The notes: a model not told the origin generated them from the sequence alone. Counted from the stretch's first letter, positions 9,805-18,559 are shown. The stretch is DNA of 64,000 bases from Pseudophaeobacter sp965641885 (GCA_965641885.1 OZ282574.1:682001-746000); one strand, 5' to 3'. Program-made: numbers and translations.

Positions 9805-11544
9805 ATGGACTCGATAGAAGACGACGGGCAGATCCCTGCCGATAGGAAAGCCCTGTTCTCAGAGCTCGTCCGGCTAACCTATGCTACAATAGCAGAGCCA
9901 GAAAAATTCCATGATCTCATAATTTTATGGGAGAGCTGCCTGACAGAACATATCGTTTCCGATACTTCAGATGCCGACAGTCACGAGCTGTCCGGACATC
10001 TCAACAGTGCCTTGCAAATTTTCGATCGGATCGGCCGGATTCAGCGGGATCAGGACCGCGCCAAAAGGTTGCTCGAGTCCTTTTTGATGCCTGCCCTGAT
10101 CTGCGGTGCCGAGCGCAATGTGCTGCATATCAACGACCGACTGAGCACTATGCTGGGCAAAGCGAACCCAGTCGAACTTTTGGAAAACAGCGACTTGGGC
10201 GATCAGGTGGCAAACTGGAGGGAAGAGCAGTCTGCGGCGTTTGCCCATGTGCCCGAAGCTGCTGGTGAAATGGAGGCCGCGATTGTCACTCGGCTACCAA
10301 ATGCGCTGCATGGGCTGGACGGGGGCGGCCAGCAGTTTCTTGTCATTTTCAGTAACATCGACGAGGATAACCAAGTCTGGAACGTGATTGCAGACAAACA
10401 CGGTCTAACGCAGGCGGAAATCCAAGTTCTTATTCTGCTCGCCAAAGGATTGAAGGCCGACGAAATCGCCGCTGTAAAAGGCGTTTCCATCAACACCGTT
10501 CGTGCCCATATCCGCGGTCTGCTTGAGAAAAGCGGCAGCCGCACACAAGGACAGCTGGTGCGCTCCAGCGTCTTTCTGCTCAGCCAGTTCCAGAGCCTCA
10601 GCCTCGTATCTCGGGCGTTTTATCCCGCCGAGACTACCGAGCCGATGGACGCCCGCATGATCCTGCCGAGCGGGCGAATGATCAGCTATCGCGAGTTCGG
10701 CGCTCGTAACGGCCGCCCTGTCCTGTATCTGCATGGGATGATGGCGGGCCCCGATCTGCCTGAACACCTCAGGACCGATGCCTTACGCAGGGGCATTCGC
10801 ATTCTGGCCCCCTCCCGGCCAGGCTTTGGCAAGACCGATACGATTCCGGCGGAAGGGATGGAACTTGTGCGCCAGTCCTGCCGAGACCTTTTGGCCTTTC
10901 TCGACATGTTATCGATCGACCGTGTTTTTATCATCGGCAATCTCTCGGCGGTTGGAATCGCCGTGAATTTTGCGGACCGGTTCCCGGACCGCTGTGTCGG
11001 CGTTTTGAATGCGGGCTACAGCGGCATTGTCACGGAAGAGTTGATCGAGGGCATGACCACCATGTCGCGAACCTTTGCGCGGACTTATCAACGCTCGCAA
11101 ACCGCCATCCGCTTTCTGACCCGTGCCGCCATCGCGTCGGTTGACTTTCTTGGCGCGCACAGGATGATGCGTCGGCATCTGGGTGCCTCACCGGTCGACC
11201 TGGAGTACTGCGAGCGCACCGGATGTTTCGATATGATGGCAGAAGGGCTGAAACACGCCATTGCGCAGGGGGGCGATGCCTTCATCAAGGATGGATATCT
11301 TGCGGTCACCGATTGGAGCGATGTGATCGAACGGCTTGATGGGCGTGTCATGATCTTCGCACTCCTGGGTGAACAGGACCGCATCTCACCGCATCCTGTG
11401 CTACGTGACCGTCTTGCGCAGTTGCCGGGCTACAATGTCGAATTTGTACCCGACGCCGGCCAACTCGTGCTGTTTCAAGCGTGGCGATCAGTATCGCGTC
11501 ATATTGATGCTGCATTTTCTGCATCACGGGCATCGTTGAGGTGA
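9805..11544 (+). CDS. LuxR-type HTH regulator fused to an alpha/beta-hydrolase domain
   Basis: A 579-residue cytoplasmic fusion. Residues about 90-190 may be a PAS-like sensor. Residues 199-256 are a LuxR/GerE helix-turn-helix (LTQAEIQVLILLAKGLKADE, then SINTVRAHIRGLL). Residues about 285-570 are an alpha/beta hydrolase fold (VLYLHGMM oxyanion region, PSRPGFGKTD, GEQD with acidic residue Asp525). The nucleophile elbow, normally GxSxG, reads G378-N-L-S-A, so Leu380 occupies the Ser position with Ser381 shifted by one. The catalytic His position in the final DAGH-like motif is Gln553. The hydrolase is therefore probably inactive or unconventional and may act as a ligand sensor. There is no autoinducer-binding domain of the LuxR type. 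It is divergent from an RTX gene, a candidate target. Confidence 0.85.
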   Translation: MDSIEDDGQIPADRKALFSELVRLTYATIAEPEKFHDLIILWESCLTEHIVSDTSDADSHELSGHLNSALQIFDRIGRIQRDQDRAKRLLESFLMPALICGAERNVLHINDRLSTMLGKANPVELLENSDLGDQVANWREEQSAAFAHVPEAAGEMEAAIVTRLPNALHGLDGGGQQFLVIFSNIDEDNQVWNVIADKHGLTQAEIQVLILLAKGLKADEIAAVKGVSINTVRAHIRGLLEKSGSRTQGQLVRSSVFLLSQFQSLSLVSRAFYPAETTEPMDARMILPSGRMISYREFGARNGRPVLYLHGMMAGPDLPEHLRTDALRRGIRILAPSRPGFGKTDTIPAEGMELVRQSCRDLLAFLDMLSIDRVFIIGNLSAVGIAVNFADRFPDRCVGVLNAGYSGIVTEELIEGMTTMSRTFARTYQRSQTAIRFLTRAAIASVDFLGAHRMMRRHLGASPVDLEYCERTGCFDMMAEGLKHAIAQGGDAFIKDGYLAVTDWSDVIERLDGRVMIFALLGEQDRISPHPVLRDRLAQLPGYNVEFVPDAGQLVLFQAWRSVSRHIDAAFSASRASLR

Positions 11545-11591
11545 AGACAAAAGGCTGTATCACAGACTCGCGCTTTGAAGCCGGGAGCCGA

Positions 11592-11857
11592 CTTTGTTGC
11601 ACAAATCGTTTGAGGAGATTCATGTCGTGAATCCAGTATGATAGCTGGGAGGCATGAGGAGCTGGGCCCCGACGAAGTACAAGACCACAAACTGGTCGTC
11701 TTACAATGACAGCTTGAAGCAGCGTGGATCGCTGTCGATCTGGTTTGATCCCGCGCTGGCCTGGGTGCCGCCGCCTAGTGGCAAGCGCGGTCGACAACAG
11801 AGTTTCAGTGACGCAGCGATCCAGACTTGCCTGACTTTGAAGGTGCTGTTCGGGTTC
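11592..11857 (+). mobile_element. IS5-family remnant, left end and transposase N-terminus
   Basis: CTTTGTTGCACAAATCG at 11592-11608 is a typical IS5-group terminal sequence and also occurs at 45674-45690. From 11654 the plus strand encodes the conserved IS5 N-terminus (SWAPTKYKTTNWSSYNDSLK, then GSLSIWFDPALAW and SDAAIQTCLTLKVLFG). It stops abruptly after about 67 codons where the gntR fragment begins. The catalytic domain is missing. Confidence 0.8.
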
Positions 11858-12169
11858 CACCACATGAAAAAGGCGAGCGGCGAGGGCACGACCACATTTG
11901 AGGAGGCTCACAAGACCTTTCACATGGCCCTGCTCGCAAACAGCGGATCCCCCATGCTCGAACGGTTTTGCGCCCAACTTTATGATCTCAACATACGTTA
12001 TCGCTACCTCGCGGTGAGCAGCACCACATATCAACGCAGAGATGTTTCGGCTGAGCACGACAGTATTCTGGAAGCGGCCGTGCAGCGTGACGCTGACCGC
12101 GCCTCCACCGCCTTACTGAATCACTATCGCCTGACCGGCGACTATTTGTCCCGCGGGATGGACGCTTAG
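11654..12169 (+). pseudogene. Chimeric ORF: IS5 transposase N-terminus fused in frame to a GntR FCD-domain tail
   Basis: A 171-codon open frame. Codons 1-67 are IS5 transposase; codons 68-171 are the ligand-binding (FCD) C-terminus of a GntR-family regulator. The GntR part differs at only about four bases from the 3' end of the intact gntR at 30899-31564. The DNA-binding domain is lost, so this is not a functional repressor, although the in-frame fusion could be translated. It marks an IS-associated breakpoint and shows that gntR 3' sequence was duplicated. Confidence 0.8.
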
Positions 12170-12171
12170 GT
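11858..12171. repeat. Duplicated gntR 3' segment, copy 1 (matches 31253-31566)
   Basis: About 314 bases are 98-99% identical to 31253-31566 in direct orientation. Identity ends two bases after the gntR stop codon (TTAGG). Sequence beyond differs: here an operator-like palindrome and the first TRAP operon, there an IS3 remnant. Confidence 0.9.
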
Positions 12172-12206
12172 ATGAAATTTTAAACGATTTAATTGGACTG
12201 ATAGCA

Positions 12207-12222
12207 ATAATATCGATATTAT
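12207..12222. promoter_or_regulatory. Palindromic operator-like site upstream of the first TRAP locus
   Basis: ATAATATCGATATTAT is a perfect 16-base palindrome about 30 bases before a ribosome-binding site (GAGGAC) and ATG at 12252. The core AATATCGATATT recurs at 30465-30476 in front of the second catabolic operon next to gntR. Binding by the FCD-type GntR regulator is inferred from position and from the duplicated gntR tail that precedes it here. Confidence 0.6.
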
Positions 12223-12324
12223 CCAGTTGCAGCTCTTACTTTGAGGACGGAAATGCAGCGAAATCGATTTCTTGGGGACCTGTTGGCCCAACTGCTTGAT
12301 CGCCTTGGCGTAATGCGCAGTAAG

Positions 12325-12863
12325 GAGGATTCCCCCTCCCTGGCGCCGAGGGTACGATCACCGGCTCCGCCACCGGTCAACCCGCTCCTCCGGGAGAGGT
12401 CGGCATGATCAAAGTCCGCAGCGAAAATGTCTTTCAAGGCTACTTGAACACGCCCCAAAAGACCGTGGAAGAACTGCGGGACACAGGCTTTTTCATCACC
12501 GGAGATCTGGGTATCAAACCCGACGATGGACGGATCTGCATCGGTGGACGCCAGAAAGACCTGATCATCTCGGGCGGCCACAACACCTACCCCAAAGAAA
12601 TCGAAGACGTGATCAACGACATAGACTGTGTGCTGGAAAGTGCGGTCTTTGGCGTGTCGCACCCGGATTTTGGGGAAAGCGTGCTGGCTGCCGTCCTTCG
12701 TGAACCGGGTGCTTCGCTGCAAAGCGACACGGTCGCGGCGCTGGTTGAGCCGCTGCTGGCGCGCATCAAGCACCCCCGCCGATACATTTTTTGCGCAGGC
12801 CTGCCCCGCAACACAATGGGCAAGGTGCCAAAAAACCTGCTGCGGAACGAACACAGCATTTAG
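12325..12863 (+). pseudogene. Acyl-CoA ligase (AMP-forming), C-terminal fragment
   Basis: The plus strand encodes only the last ~180 residues of an ANL-superfamily acyl-CoA synthetase. It starts mid-protein at FPLPGAEGTITGSATGQ, then PPGEVGMIKVRSENVFQGYL, followed by the hinge FFITGDLG, GRQKDLIISGGHNTYPKEIE and the catalytic-lysine motif LPRNTMGKVPKNLL. The family normally has 500-550 residues. The wording of the C-terminus is closest, to my reading, to malonyl-CoA synthetase (MatB)-type enzymes. An in-frame stop lies directly upstream. A short frame from ATG 12252 with a good ribosome-binding site runs into this region in another phase, so most of the gene appears deleted. It is the first gene of the TRAP operon and hints that a carboxylate, perhaps malonate-like, was the substrate. 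Confidence 0.75.
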
Positions 12864-12935
12864 CACGCGAAACCGCCGTCAACGAGCGGGACGCAAGACC
12901 GGCGATTACGCCAAAGCCATCTGGGAGGATGACAC

Positions 12936-13964
12936 GTGAAAACAATACTTAAGCTTGCTACAACAGGCCTTTTGTTGGCCTCAACTGCTGTGACCGCACA
13001 AGAGGTTCCAGGCCCCAAAGTAAACTGGAGCCTGTCGATGTGGGGCAATCCCCGCGCACTCTCGGTAGGCATGGAAGCCATCGCAGACCGCGTAGAGGAG
13101 GCCACAGGCGGCAATTTTAAGATCAACATCTTCTACGGTGGGCAGTTGTCGGCAGCGCGTGAGAATCTCGATGGGCTGCAACTGAACGCCTTTGAAGGGG
13201 CCGCGATCTGCAGCTTCTACCACCCAGGAAAAAACCCCGCGTGGATGGTGTTCTCGTTGCCATTCCTGCCGCTTGGGGATCCCGAGGTGGATCAATACGT
13301 GCGCGCCAAAATGTTTGAACATCCTGCCATCGTCGCCGATATGGCCACATGGAACGCCATTCCTTATATGTCCGGCCTGCTGCCGCAGTATGAAGTCTTG
13401 GGCAAGGGCGATGCGCCACTGGAATTGTCCGACTGGCAAGGCCTGCGCGTGCGGGCTGGCGGCGGTCTTGGCAGCGCCATGGAGGTCCTTGGTGCGACCA
13501 AGCAAAGCCTGCCTGCTGGCGAGACTGCAACCGCATTTCAACGCGGCGCCGTTGATGCGGCGGCCTTCCCCTACACCTATGCGCATGTGTCGTTTGGTAT
13601 TTCAGAAGAAGCCGATTGGTTCACCTCCAATCTTGCGCCCGGCACGTCGGAATGTGGTTGGGTTTTGAACAAAACCGCTTTTGAGGCCCTGCCCGAGCAG
13701 TATCAGTCACTGCTGATGGATTTGCGCAAAACCGGCATGGATCTCGAACAGATTGCCTATGCAGAACAGGACGCGGTTAACCTGCCGATCTTCCGCGAAA
13801 CCATGCAAGAGATCGTCTATTCTGACGCGCAACTTACTGAATTCCGCGCAATCGCAGGTAAACCAGTCTGGGACGCATGGATCGCAGCAAATGCGGACAA
13901 GTTCGACTCGCAGGCCGTGTTCGACGCCATCTTCACCTACGCTGACGAAGCCGTAGCACAGTAA
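12936..13964 (+). CDS. dctP: TRAP transporter substrate-binding protein, DctP family
   Basis: A 342-residue periplasmic solute receptor for a TRAP transporter. Residues 1-21 are a signal peptide (MKTILKLATTGLLLASTAVTA). The mature protein shows the DctP pattern (NINFYGGQLS-like NIFYGGQLS, WQGLRVRAGG around residue 168, then FQRGAVDAAAFPY). It captures an organic acid and delivers it to DctQM. GTG start with GGGAGGA eight bases upstream. It is followed after 69 bases, containing a strong hairpin, by dctQ. The ligand cannot be read from sequence. The linked acyl-CoA ligase fragment and GlcG-like gene suggest a small carboxylate. It is not closely related to the second DctP at 27557-28630. Confidence 0.92.
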   Translation: MKTILKLATTGLLLASTAVTAQEVPGPKVNWSLSMWGNPRALSVGMEAIADRVEEATGGNFKINIFYGGQLSAARENLDGLQLNAFEGAAICSFYHPGKNPAWMVFSLPFLPLGDPEVDQYVRAKMFEHPAIVADMATWNAIPYMSGLLPQYEVLGKGDAPLELSDWQGLRVRAGGGLGSAMEVLGATKQSLPAGETATAFQRGAVDAAAFPYTYAHVSFGISEEADWFTSNLAPGTSECGWVLNKTAFEALPEQYQSLLMDLRKTGMDLEQIAYAEQDAVNLPIFRETMQEIVYSDAQLTEFRAIAGKPVWDAWIAANADKFDSQAVFDAIFTYADEAVAQ

Positions 13965-13974
13965 GGCTGCGCGC

Positions 13975-14003
13975 GGGTCTGGCCCTTACTTGGGGCTGGA
14001 CCC
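13975..14003 (+). promoter_or_regulatory. Intercistronic hairpin between dctP and dctQ
   Basis: GGGTCTGGCCC (13975-13985) pairs fully with GGGCTGGACCC (13993-14003) when two G-U pairs are allowed. There is a 7-base loop, then ATCTTTT. Such stem-loops between dctP and dctQM often stabilise or partly terminate the message so that the binding protein is made in excess over the membrane subunits. Confidence 0.6.
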
Positions 14004-14033
14004 ATCTTTTCCATTACATCGTAAGGACCCCTT

Positions 14034-14681
14034 ATGACACACCAACCTGACGCTGCTGGGACCCTATTGGGCCGCTTGCATCGCGCCTTTATTCCTGTCG
14101 AGGATCTCGCAAACCTCCTCGCCGCTCTTGCGATCGTCATGTTGATGGTGCTGGGCGTCTTGCAAATCGTTATGCGGACGGTCTTCAACACCCCTATCTC
14201 CGGTTACATCGACCTTGTTGAGCTCTCCATGGCGAGCATGGCGTTTCTTGGTGCCGCGTATTGCCAGCGCCTTGGGAGCCACATCCGAATGGAACTTTTG
14301 ATCGGGCACCTGAAGGGTCGCAATCTGTGGCTGCTAGAGGCTTTGGGAATAGCCCTCGCGATGTTCATAATTGGCGTTCTGGTCTACTATAGCTTCGGGC
14401 ATTTTCTACGGTCCTACACCCTGGGTGACACGACCATGGATGCGGAATACCCCGTCTGGCCGTCAAAACTACTTGTCCCTGTTGCCTTTTCTATCTGGTG
14501 GATCAGGCTCGCGTTGCAACTGGCGGGATCCTTGCGCATGGTCCTCTATCCCCATGCAACACCGGTTGCGGTGGTCGTGGCCAAAGAGGTTGCAGAGCAG
14601 GCACAGGATGAAATCCACGAGGTCATGGGAGACGACGCTGACCTACCCAATTCCAGTTCTGATTTGGAGGGTCGAACATGA
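14034..14681 (+). CDS. dctQ: TRAP transporter small membrane subunit, DctQ family
   Basis: A 215-residue inner-membrane protein with four predicted transmembrane helices, at about 25-48, 60-78, 98-120 and 140-162. The helix 1-2 region has the DctQ signature (VLQIVMRTVFNTPISGYIDLVEL). A charged cytoplasmic tail of ~45 residues (EVAEQAQDEIHEVMGDDADL) is longer than usual. It pairs with DctM to form the sodium-coupled permease served by the DctP encoded upstream. Its stop overlaps the dctM start by four bases (ATGA), so the two are translationally coupled. Confidence 0.92.
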   Translation: MTHQPDAAGTLLGRLHRAFIPVEDLANLLAALAIVMLMVLGVLQIVMRTVFNTPISGYIDLVELSMASMAFLGAAYCQRLGSHIRMELLIGHLKGRNLWLLEALGIALAMFIIGVLVYYSFGHFLRSYTLGDTTMDAEYPVWPSKLLVPVAFSIWWIRLALQLAGSLRMVLYPHATPVAVVVAKEVAEQAQDEIHEVMGDDADLPNSSSDLEGRT

Positions 14682-16033
14682 TTATCGGTATTGGAATGTC
14701 CGACCCGTTTCTGGTCGGTGTTATCACGTTGTGCCTGCTGCTGCTTTTGATCACAATCGGCGTACGGGTGGTTTTCGCCGCCGCAATCGTTGGCCTGCTG
14801 GGGCTGGTCGAACTGCGCGGCTGGGGCCCTGCGGCTGGGATTATCGGCACTATTCCCCACTCAAAATCATCGTCCTATGCTCTCAGTGTGCTGCCGATGT
14901 TTATCTTTATCGGCTTTCTCGCCTTCCATGCAGGCATGACACAACAGCTGTTTGATGCAGCCCGCAAATGGCTGGGCTGGTTGCCCGGTGGCCTGGCCAT
15001 CGCGACGGTATTTGCCACTGCAGGCTTTGCAGCTGTTTCAGGGGCCTCGACGGCCACATCTGCTGTGTTCAGTCGCGTCGCCATCCCCGAGATGCTCAAA
15101 TACGGATATGACCGCAAGATGGCAGCGGGAGTTGTAGCATCAGCTGGGACGCTAGCCACGTTGATCCCTCCCTCGGCGATCCTTGTCATTTATGCCATTA
15201 TCGTTGAACAATCCGTGGGTAAACTGCTTCTGGCGGGCTTTCTGCCGGGCCTTGTGTCCGCCTTGATCTACGCTGGAATCATCGTGGTCTGGGCAATGGC
15301 AAAACCCGAGGCCGCCCCGTCAGTTTCAGGATTCACCTGGGGCGAAAGGATGCGGACCCTGCCAGGCATTTCCCCGATTGTGCTCGTTGTGATCATTATC
15401 ATGACTTCAATCTACAGCGGTTGGGCCACTCCGACAGAGGCAGGCGCACTGGGAGCCGCCGTGGTATTTGCTATAGCACTTGTTCGCGGCACAAAACTGT
15501 CATCGATCAAGAACTCGTTGATGGAGTCAGCCAAGCTCACGGTAATGATCTTTTCACTGATCTGGGGAGTGCTAATTTTCGTACGCTTCCTGGGCTTTTC
15601 CGGCATCCCCGCGGCCTTTACAGAATGGGTTGTGGGCCTTGATGTAGCACCGATGACCATTATGATCTGCATCCTGCTGGCTTATGCGGTTCTGGGCATG
15701 TTCATGGATGCGATTGGAATGCTGCTGCTGACTTTGCCAGTCGTGTATCCTGCCGTCATCGCCCTCGGGTTTGACCCTATCTGGTTTGGTATCATTGCGG
15801 TCAAAATGGCTGAGATTTGCCTGATAACACCGCCGATCGGTCTCAACTGTTTTGTGGTCAACGGTGTGCGGCCAGATATCCCGTTGGGAGATGTTTTCCG
15901 TGGCGTGGCCTTGTTCTTCATCGCGGATGTGATCACCATTGCCGTGTTGTTGATTTTCCCTGAGATCGTCACTTGGCTGCCCAACTTCGACTTTGCAGCC
16001 TGGTGGGCAGGACTTTCTGCCGCCACATCATAA
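14678..16033 (+). CDS. dctM: TRAP transporter large permease subunit, DctM family
   Basis: A 451-residue multispanning permease of the DctM/ion-transporter superfamily with about 12-13 transmembrane segments. Conserved elements include the substrate/ion hairpin regions GASTATSAVFSRVAIPEM, GTLATLIPPSAILVIYAI, GWATPTEAGALGAA and LITPPIGLNCFVVNG. It starts in the ATGA overlap with dctQ and is followed after 11 bases by the GlcG-like gene. Full length, no damage seen. Confidence 0.95.
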   Translation: MIIGIGMSDPFLVGVITLCLLLLLITIGVRVVFAAAIVGLLGLVELRGWGPAAGIIGTIPHSKSSSYALSVLPMFIFIGFLAFHAGMTQQLFDAARKWLGWLPGGLAIATVFATAGFAAVSGASTATSAVFSRVAIPEMLKYGYDRKMAAGVVASAGTLATLIPPSAILVIYAIIVEQSVGKLLLAGFLPGLVSALIYAGIIVVWAMAKPEAAPSVSGFTWGERMRTLPGISPIVLVVIIIMTSIYSGWATPTEAGALGAAVVFAIALVRGTKLSSIKNSLMESAKLTVMIFSLIWGVLIFVRFLGFSGIPAAFTEWVVGLDVAPMTIMICILLAYAVLGMFMDAIGMLLLTLPVVYPAVIALGFDPIWFGIIAVKMAEICLITPPIGLNCFVVNGVRPDIPLGDVFRGVALFFIADVITIAVLLIFPEIVTWLPNFDFAAWWAGLSAATS

Positions 16034-16044
16034 GGACCCTAGTC

Positions 16045-16542
16045 ATGCGACTTCAAACATCTCTGCCGTTGGAAACTGCTACCCGAATTATCGCGGAAGC
16101 CCTGCGGCTTGGGCGCCAAGCCAGCCTTTTGCCGCTCACGGTGGTGGTGCTGGATGCCGGTGGGAAAATGGTCGCTATGCAATCAGAGGACGGCTCCGGT
16201 CTGATCCGATTTGAAGTCGCATTTGGCAAGGCTTATGGCGCTTTGGGCATGGGCATCTCAAGCCGCCTGATCCGTGATCGGTTGTCCGAGCGGCCCACCT
16301 TTCAGGCGGCTTTGGCAACCGCATCGGGGGGCCGATTGATCCCAGTTCCCGGCGGCGTGTTGGTAGAGACGGCATGGGGCATCACCCTTGGGGCCGTTGG
16401 AGTCAGCGGTGACACCTCAGAAAAGGACGAATACTGCGCGATTGAAGCCATCAAAGCTGCTGGAATGGCGCCTGAGCCAAGTGAAGCAAATCCCGAATGG
16501 CGGACTTCTTCGCTGTCAGATCACTATCCGGCCTCCACATAA
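16045..16542 (+). CDS. GlcG/HbpS-family (DUF336) protein
   Basis: A 165-residue cytoplasmic protein of the HbpS/GlcG fold, starting at the ATG at 16045 behind TAAGGAC. Typical features are the N-terminal AxxIIAEALRLGRQ helix, VVVLDAGGKMVAMQSEDG, and the C-terminal GGVLVETAWGITLGAVGVSG glycine-rich block. Proteins of this family accompany glycolate, propanediol and carboxylate-use operons and sometimes bind haem or act as accessory factors; the exact role is unsettled. It is the last gene of the TRAP operon. Its 3' end overlaps the convergent cupin gene by 19 bases. Confidence 0.85.
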   Translation: MRLQTSLPLETATRIIAEALRLGRQASLLPLTVVVLDAGGKMVAMQSEDGSGLIRFEVAFGKAYGALGMGISSRLIRDRLSERPTFQAALATASGGRLIPVPGGVLVETAWGITLGAVGVSGDTSEKDEYCAIEAIKAAGMAPEPSEANPEWRTSSLSDHYPAST

Positions 16543-17114
16543 ACCGCCTGATCAAGATGGTGATGGGTCACTTGAAGGCGCGGCAACTCGGCATCCGCTG
16601 GGGCCACCAACTGGAAAGTGGATTTGCCCTCATACTTAAGCGGAATGACCATACAGCGTACAAAGCGGGTAAAAGCCACCTGATGCCTAGAGATCGCTTT
16701 TACTGGCGTATCTGTCGGTTCATACCATGTATCACCGGGCTCCATGAGCTGGGTGTTTCCAACCGTTTCTAACTGCAAGGAACCGCAGATCAAATGACGG
16801 AACCCAGCACCACTATGTGTATGACGCTGGGCCACCGCCCCAACAGGAAAGCAGACCTCATCAATCCGCAGCAGGGCTGGCCCCATGGGCCAGGTCACCG
16901 CCTGACTCGCAAAAACATGGGCCCCTTCAATCGCTTCTCCCGACAACACAAAAACCAAATCTGCGCTGGCCGACGCCCCCAAACCCACCTTTCCCGCAGG
17001 AGATGTGGTATCCATGTCTGGCAAAGCCGACCAGCTAAACGCGTGCTGGACCGAGGAATGGGAAAAGTCACACTGGCCAGATGTGAGGGACATAAACATA
17101 AGATAATCCTGCAT
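16524..17114 (-). CDS. Cupin-domain protein
   Basis: A 196-residue protein read from the ATG at 17114, chosen because GGAG lies nine bases before it. A GTG 72 bases upstream lacks a clear ribosome-binding site. The C-terminal half is a small beta-barrel cupin with RHTHSGAGFRHLICG and GDTWYEP, where His-x-His and later residues could bind a metal. The N-terminal half (SALPDMDTTSPAGKVGLGAS) may be a second, degenerate barrel. Small cupins in catabolic loci are often isomerases, dioxygenases or sugar-acid binding proteins. No more precise assignment is possible. It is convergent with the TRAP operon, whose last gene it overlaps. Confidence 0.7.
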   Translation of the reverse strand: MQDYLMFMSLTSGQCDFSHSSVQHAFSWSALPDMDTTSPAGKVGLGASASADLVFVLSGEAIEGAHVFASQAVTWPMGPALLRIDEVCFPVGAVAQRHTHSGAGFRHLICGSLQLETVGNTQLMEPGDTWYEPTDTPVKAISRHQVAFTRFVRCMVIPLKYEGKSTFQLVAPADAELPRLQVTHHHLDQAVYVEAG

Positions 17115-17530
17115 TTTTGGTATCTCCACACTAGCATAAACCTCATGCCTGAATGAAGACACTTCTCGCTCTTGTAATGGCAGCACTCTCCGCAGGGGTA
17201 CTAGGCTCAGGACTTCGGTAACGGGTACGGTTTAGTCAAGCCCTTTGTCGCAAGCACTTTGATCCGCCCAAGCGGGTCATTCACGTTCTTGCCGTCCCTA
17301 ATTTCTCTGTCGCAGGTTCAGAATGAGGTCTTTTGGGCGCATGCTTCGGTTCGTGGTCAACGCTTTGGTTGCCAACATGATGCTGGTTCGATGTAATTCC
17401 GATGTGCCCATCTCATAGGCGTGCTCGACAAAAGTCGGCTACGGTCCTGACCACGGCATCATCGGAACCACGTCCTCGTGGGACCTCGAGATCCTGCGTT
17501 CGAACAGGTAACAGTCGGGCTATCATTCCA
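17115..17530. other. Intergenic region and right flank of the second IS110
   Basis: No supported gene. It includes the upstream region of the cupin gene and the 3' flank of the leftward IS110 transposase. Confidence 0.4.
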
Positions 17531-18559
17531 TCAGGTAGCTTTTGGTGCGGCGTCCGATTGGAATTCTGTACCATCGATCCAAATCCGATGGAGTATGACT
17601 GCGATACGGCGCGCAAGTGCGACCATCGCAATTTTGCGGCCACGGCGTTGGGCGAGTTGCGCTCCCCAAGTTCTCAGCCAAGTCGACCGACCACGATTCA
17701 TCATGACGGTTGCAGCTTGACACAATGCCCGCCTCAGGTTGACATCGCCTGCCTTGGTAATGCCACCAGATACATCTCGCTCACCGGATTGGTTGCGCGA
17801 CGGCGTCAGACCAACCCAGGGACCAATTCTCTTTGAAGACCGGAAGCGTGCCGGATCATCGACGGCTGCACGGAATGTTAGAGCAACAACTGGCCCGATC
17901 CCCGGCATCGTCATCAAGCGATGGCAAACCGGGTCTGCCTGCGCTAGGTGGCGTACATGCTTCTCTAAGGTTGCAAGTTCCTGCCGCAGGGAGGCTCTGG
18001 CACGAAGCATCGGTATAGTTGCGGCTTCCAACATAGGGTTACCATCCGCCAATTCGCGAATGCGGGTCTCGAACTTACCACGTGAGATCGCGCCGACCTT
18101 TAAGCCAAAGTTTCGCAACAACCCCCTCAGGGACATCTCCAGCGCGATCATGTTCTGTTGAATGGCTTTTCGAGCGCCGAGGACAGCGCGGGTTTCTTGG
18201 GCCGATATCGATTTACAATGCACTGGGCGGAACCAGCCAAGATGCAGCAGGCGCGCGATACCCTCAGCATCACGCCGATCCGTCTTGATCGGCATGGCCT
18301 TCAGAGCACCCTTCACTTGACGGGTTTCCATGAGCACGGCACCCAGGCCAGCCTCTCTCAAACCATGATGTAACCATTGCGATAAGGGGCCAGCCTCAAG
18401 GCCGATTGCCTCAATACTTCCATCCAGATCGCTCAACCAACGTGCCAACGCCTCTGGTTCACTCGCTGCCTCGGCCTCCTTGATGATCTCACCGTGGGCA
18501 TTGACCACGCAGATTGCGGTCTTCGCAAGCGATACATCCAATCCAATATACAGTCTCAT
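17531..18559 (-). CDS. IS110-family transposase/recombinase, second type (intact)
   Basis: A 342-residue IS110-type enzyme, started at the ATG at 18559 because GGAGGA precedes it. The ATG five codons upstream overlaps that site. DEDD domain: YIGLDVSLAKTAICVV (Asp), GLEAGPLSQWL (Glu) and KTDRRDAEGIARLL (Asp pair). C-terminal Tnp domain: MTMPGIGPVVALTFRAAV, then GPWVGLTPSRNQSGERDVSGGITKAGDVNLRRAL. It is clearly a different lineage from the IS110 at 4513-5571. It sits next to an IS5 scrap (18662-18846). IS110 elements leave no typical target duplication, so borders cannot be set by eye. Confidence 0.92.
   Translation of the reverse strand: MRLYIGLDVSLAKTAICVVNAHGEIIKEAEAASEPEALARWLSDLDGSIEAIGLEAGPLSQWLHHGLREAGLGAVLMETRQVKGALKAMPIKTDRRDAEGIARLLHLGWFRPVHCKSISAQETRAVLGARKAIQQNMIALEMSLRGLLRNFGLKVGAISRGKFETRIRELADGNPMLEAATIPMLRARASLRQELATLEKHVRHLAQADPVCHRLMTMPGIGPVVALTFRAAVDDPARFRSSKRIGPWVGLTPSRNQSGERDVSGGITKAGDVNLRRALCQAATVMMNRGRSTWLRTWGAQLAQRRGRKIAMVALARRIAVILHRIWIDGTEFQSDAAPKAT

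Noticed and set aside
12219..12866. 215-codon leftward frame opposite the acyl-CoA ligase fragment
   Set aside because: The rightward strand has clear ANL-superfamily motifs; the antisense product shows none.
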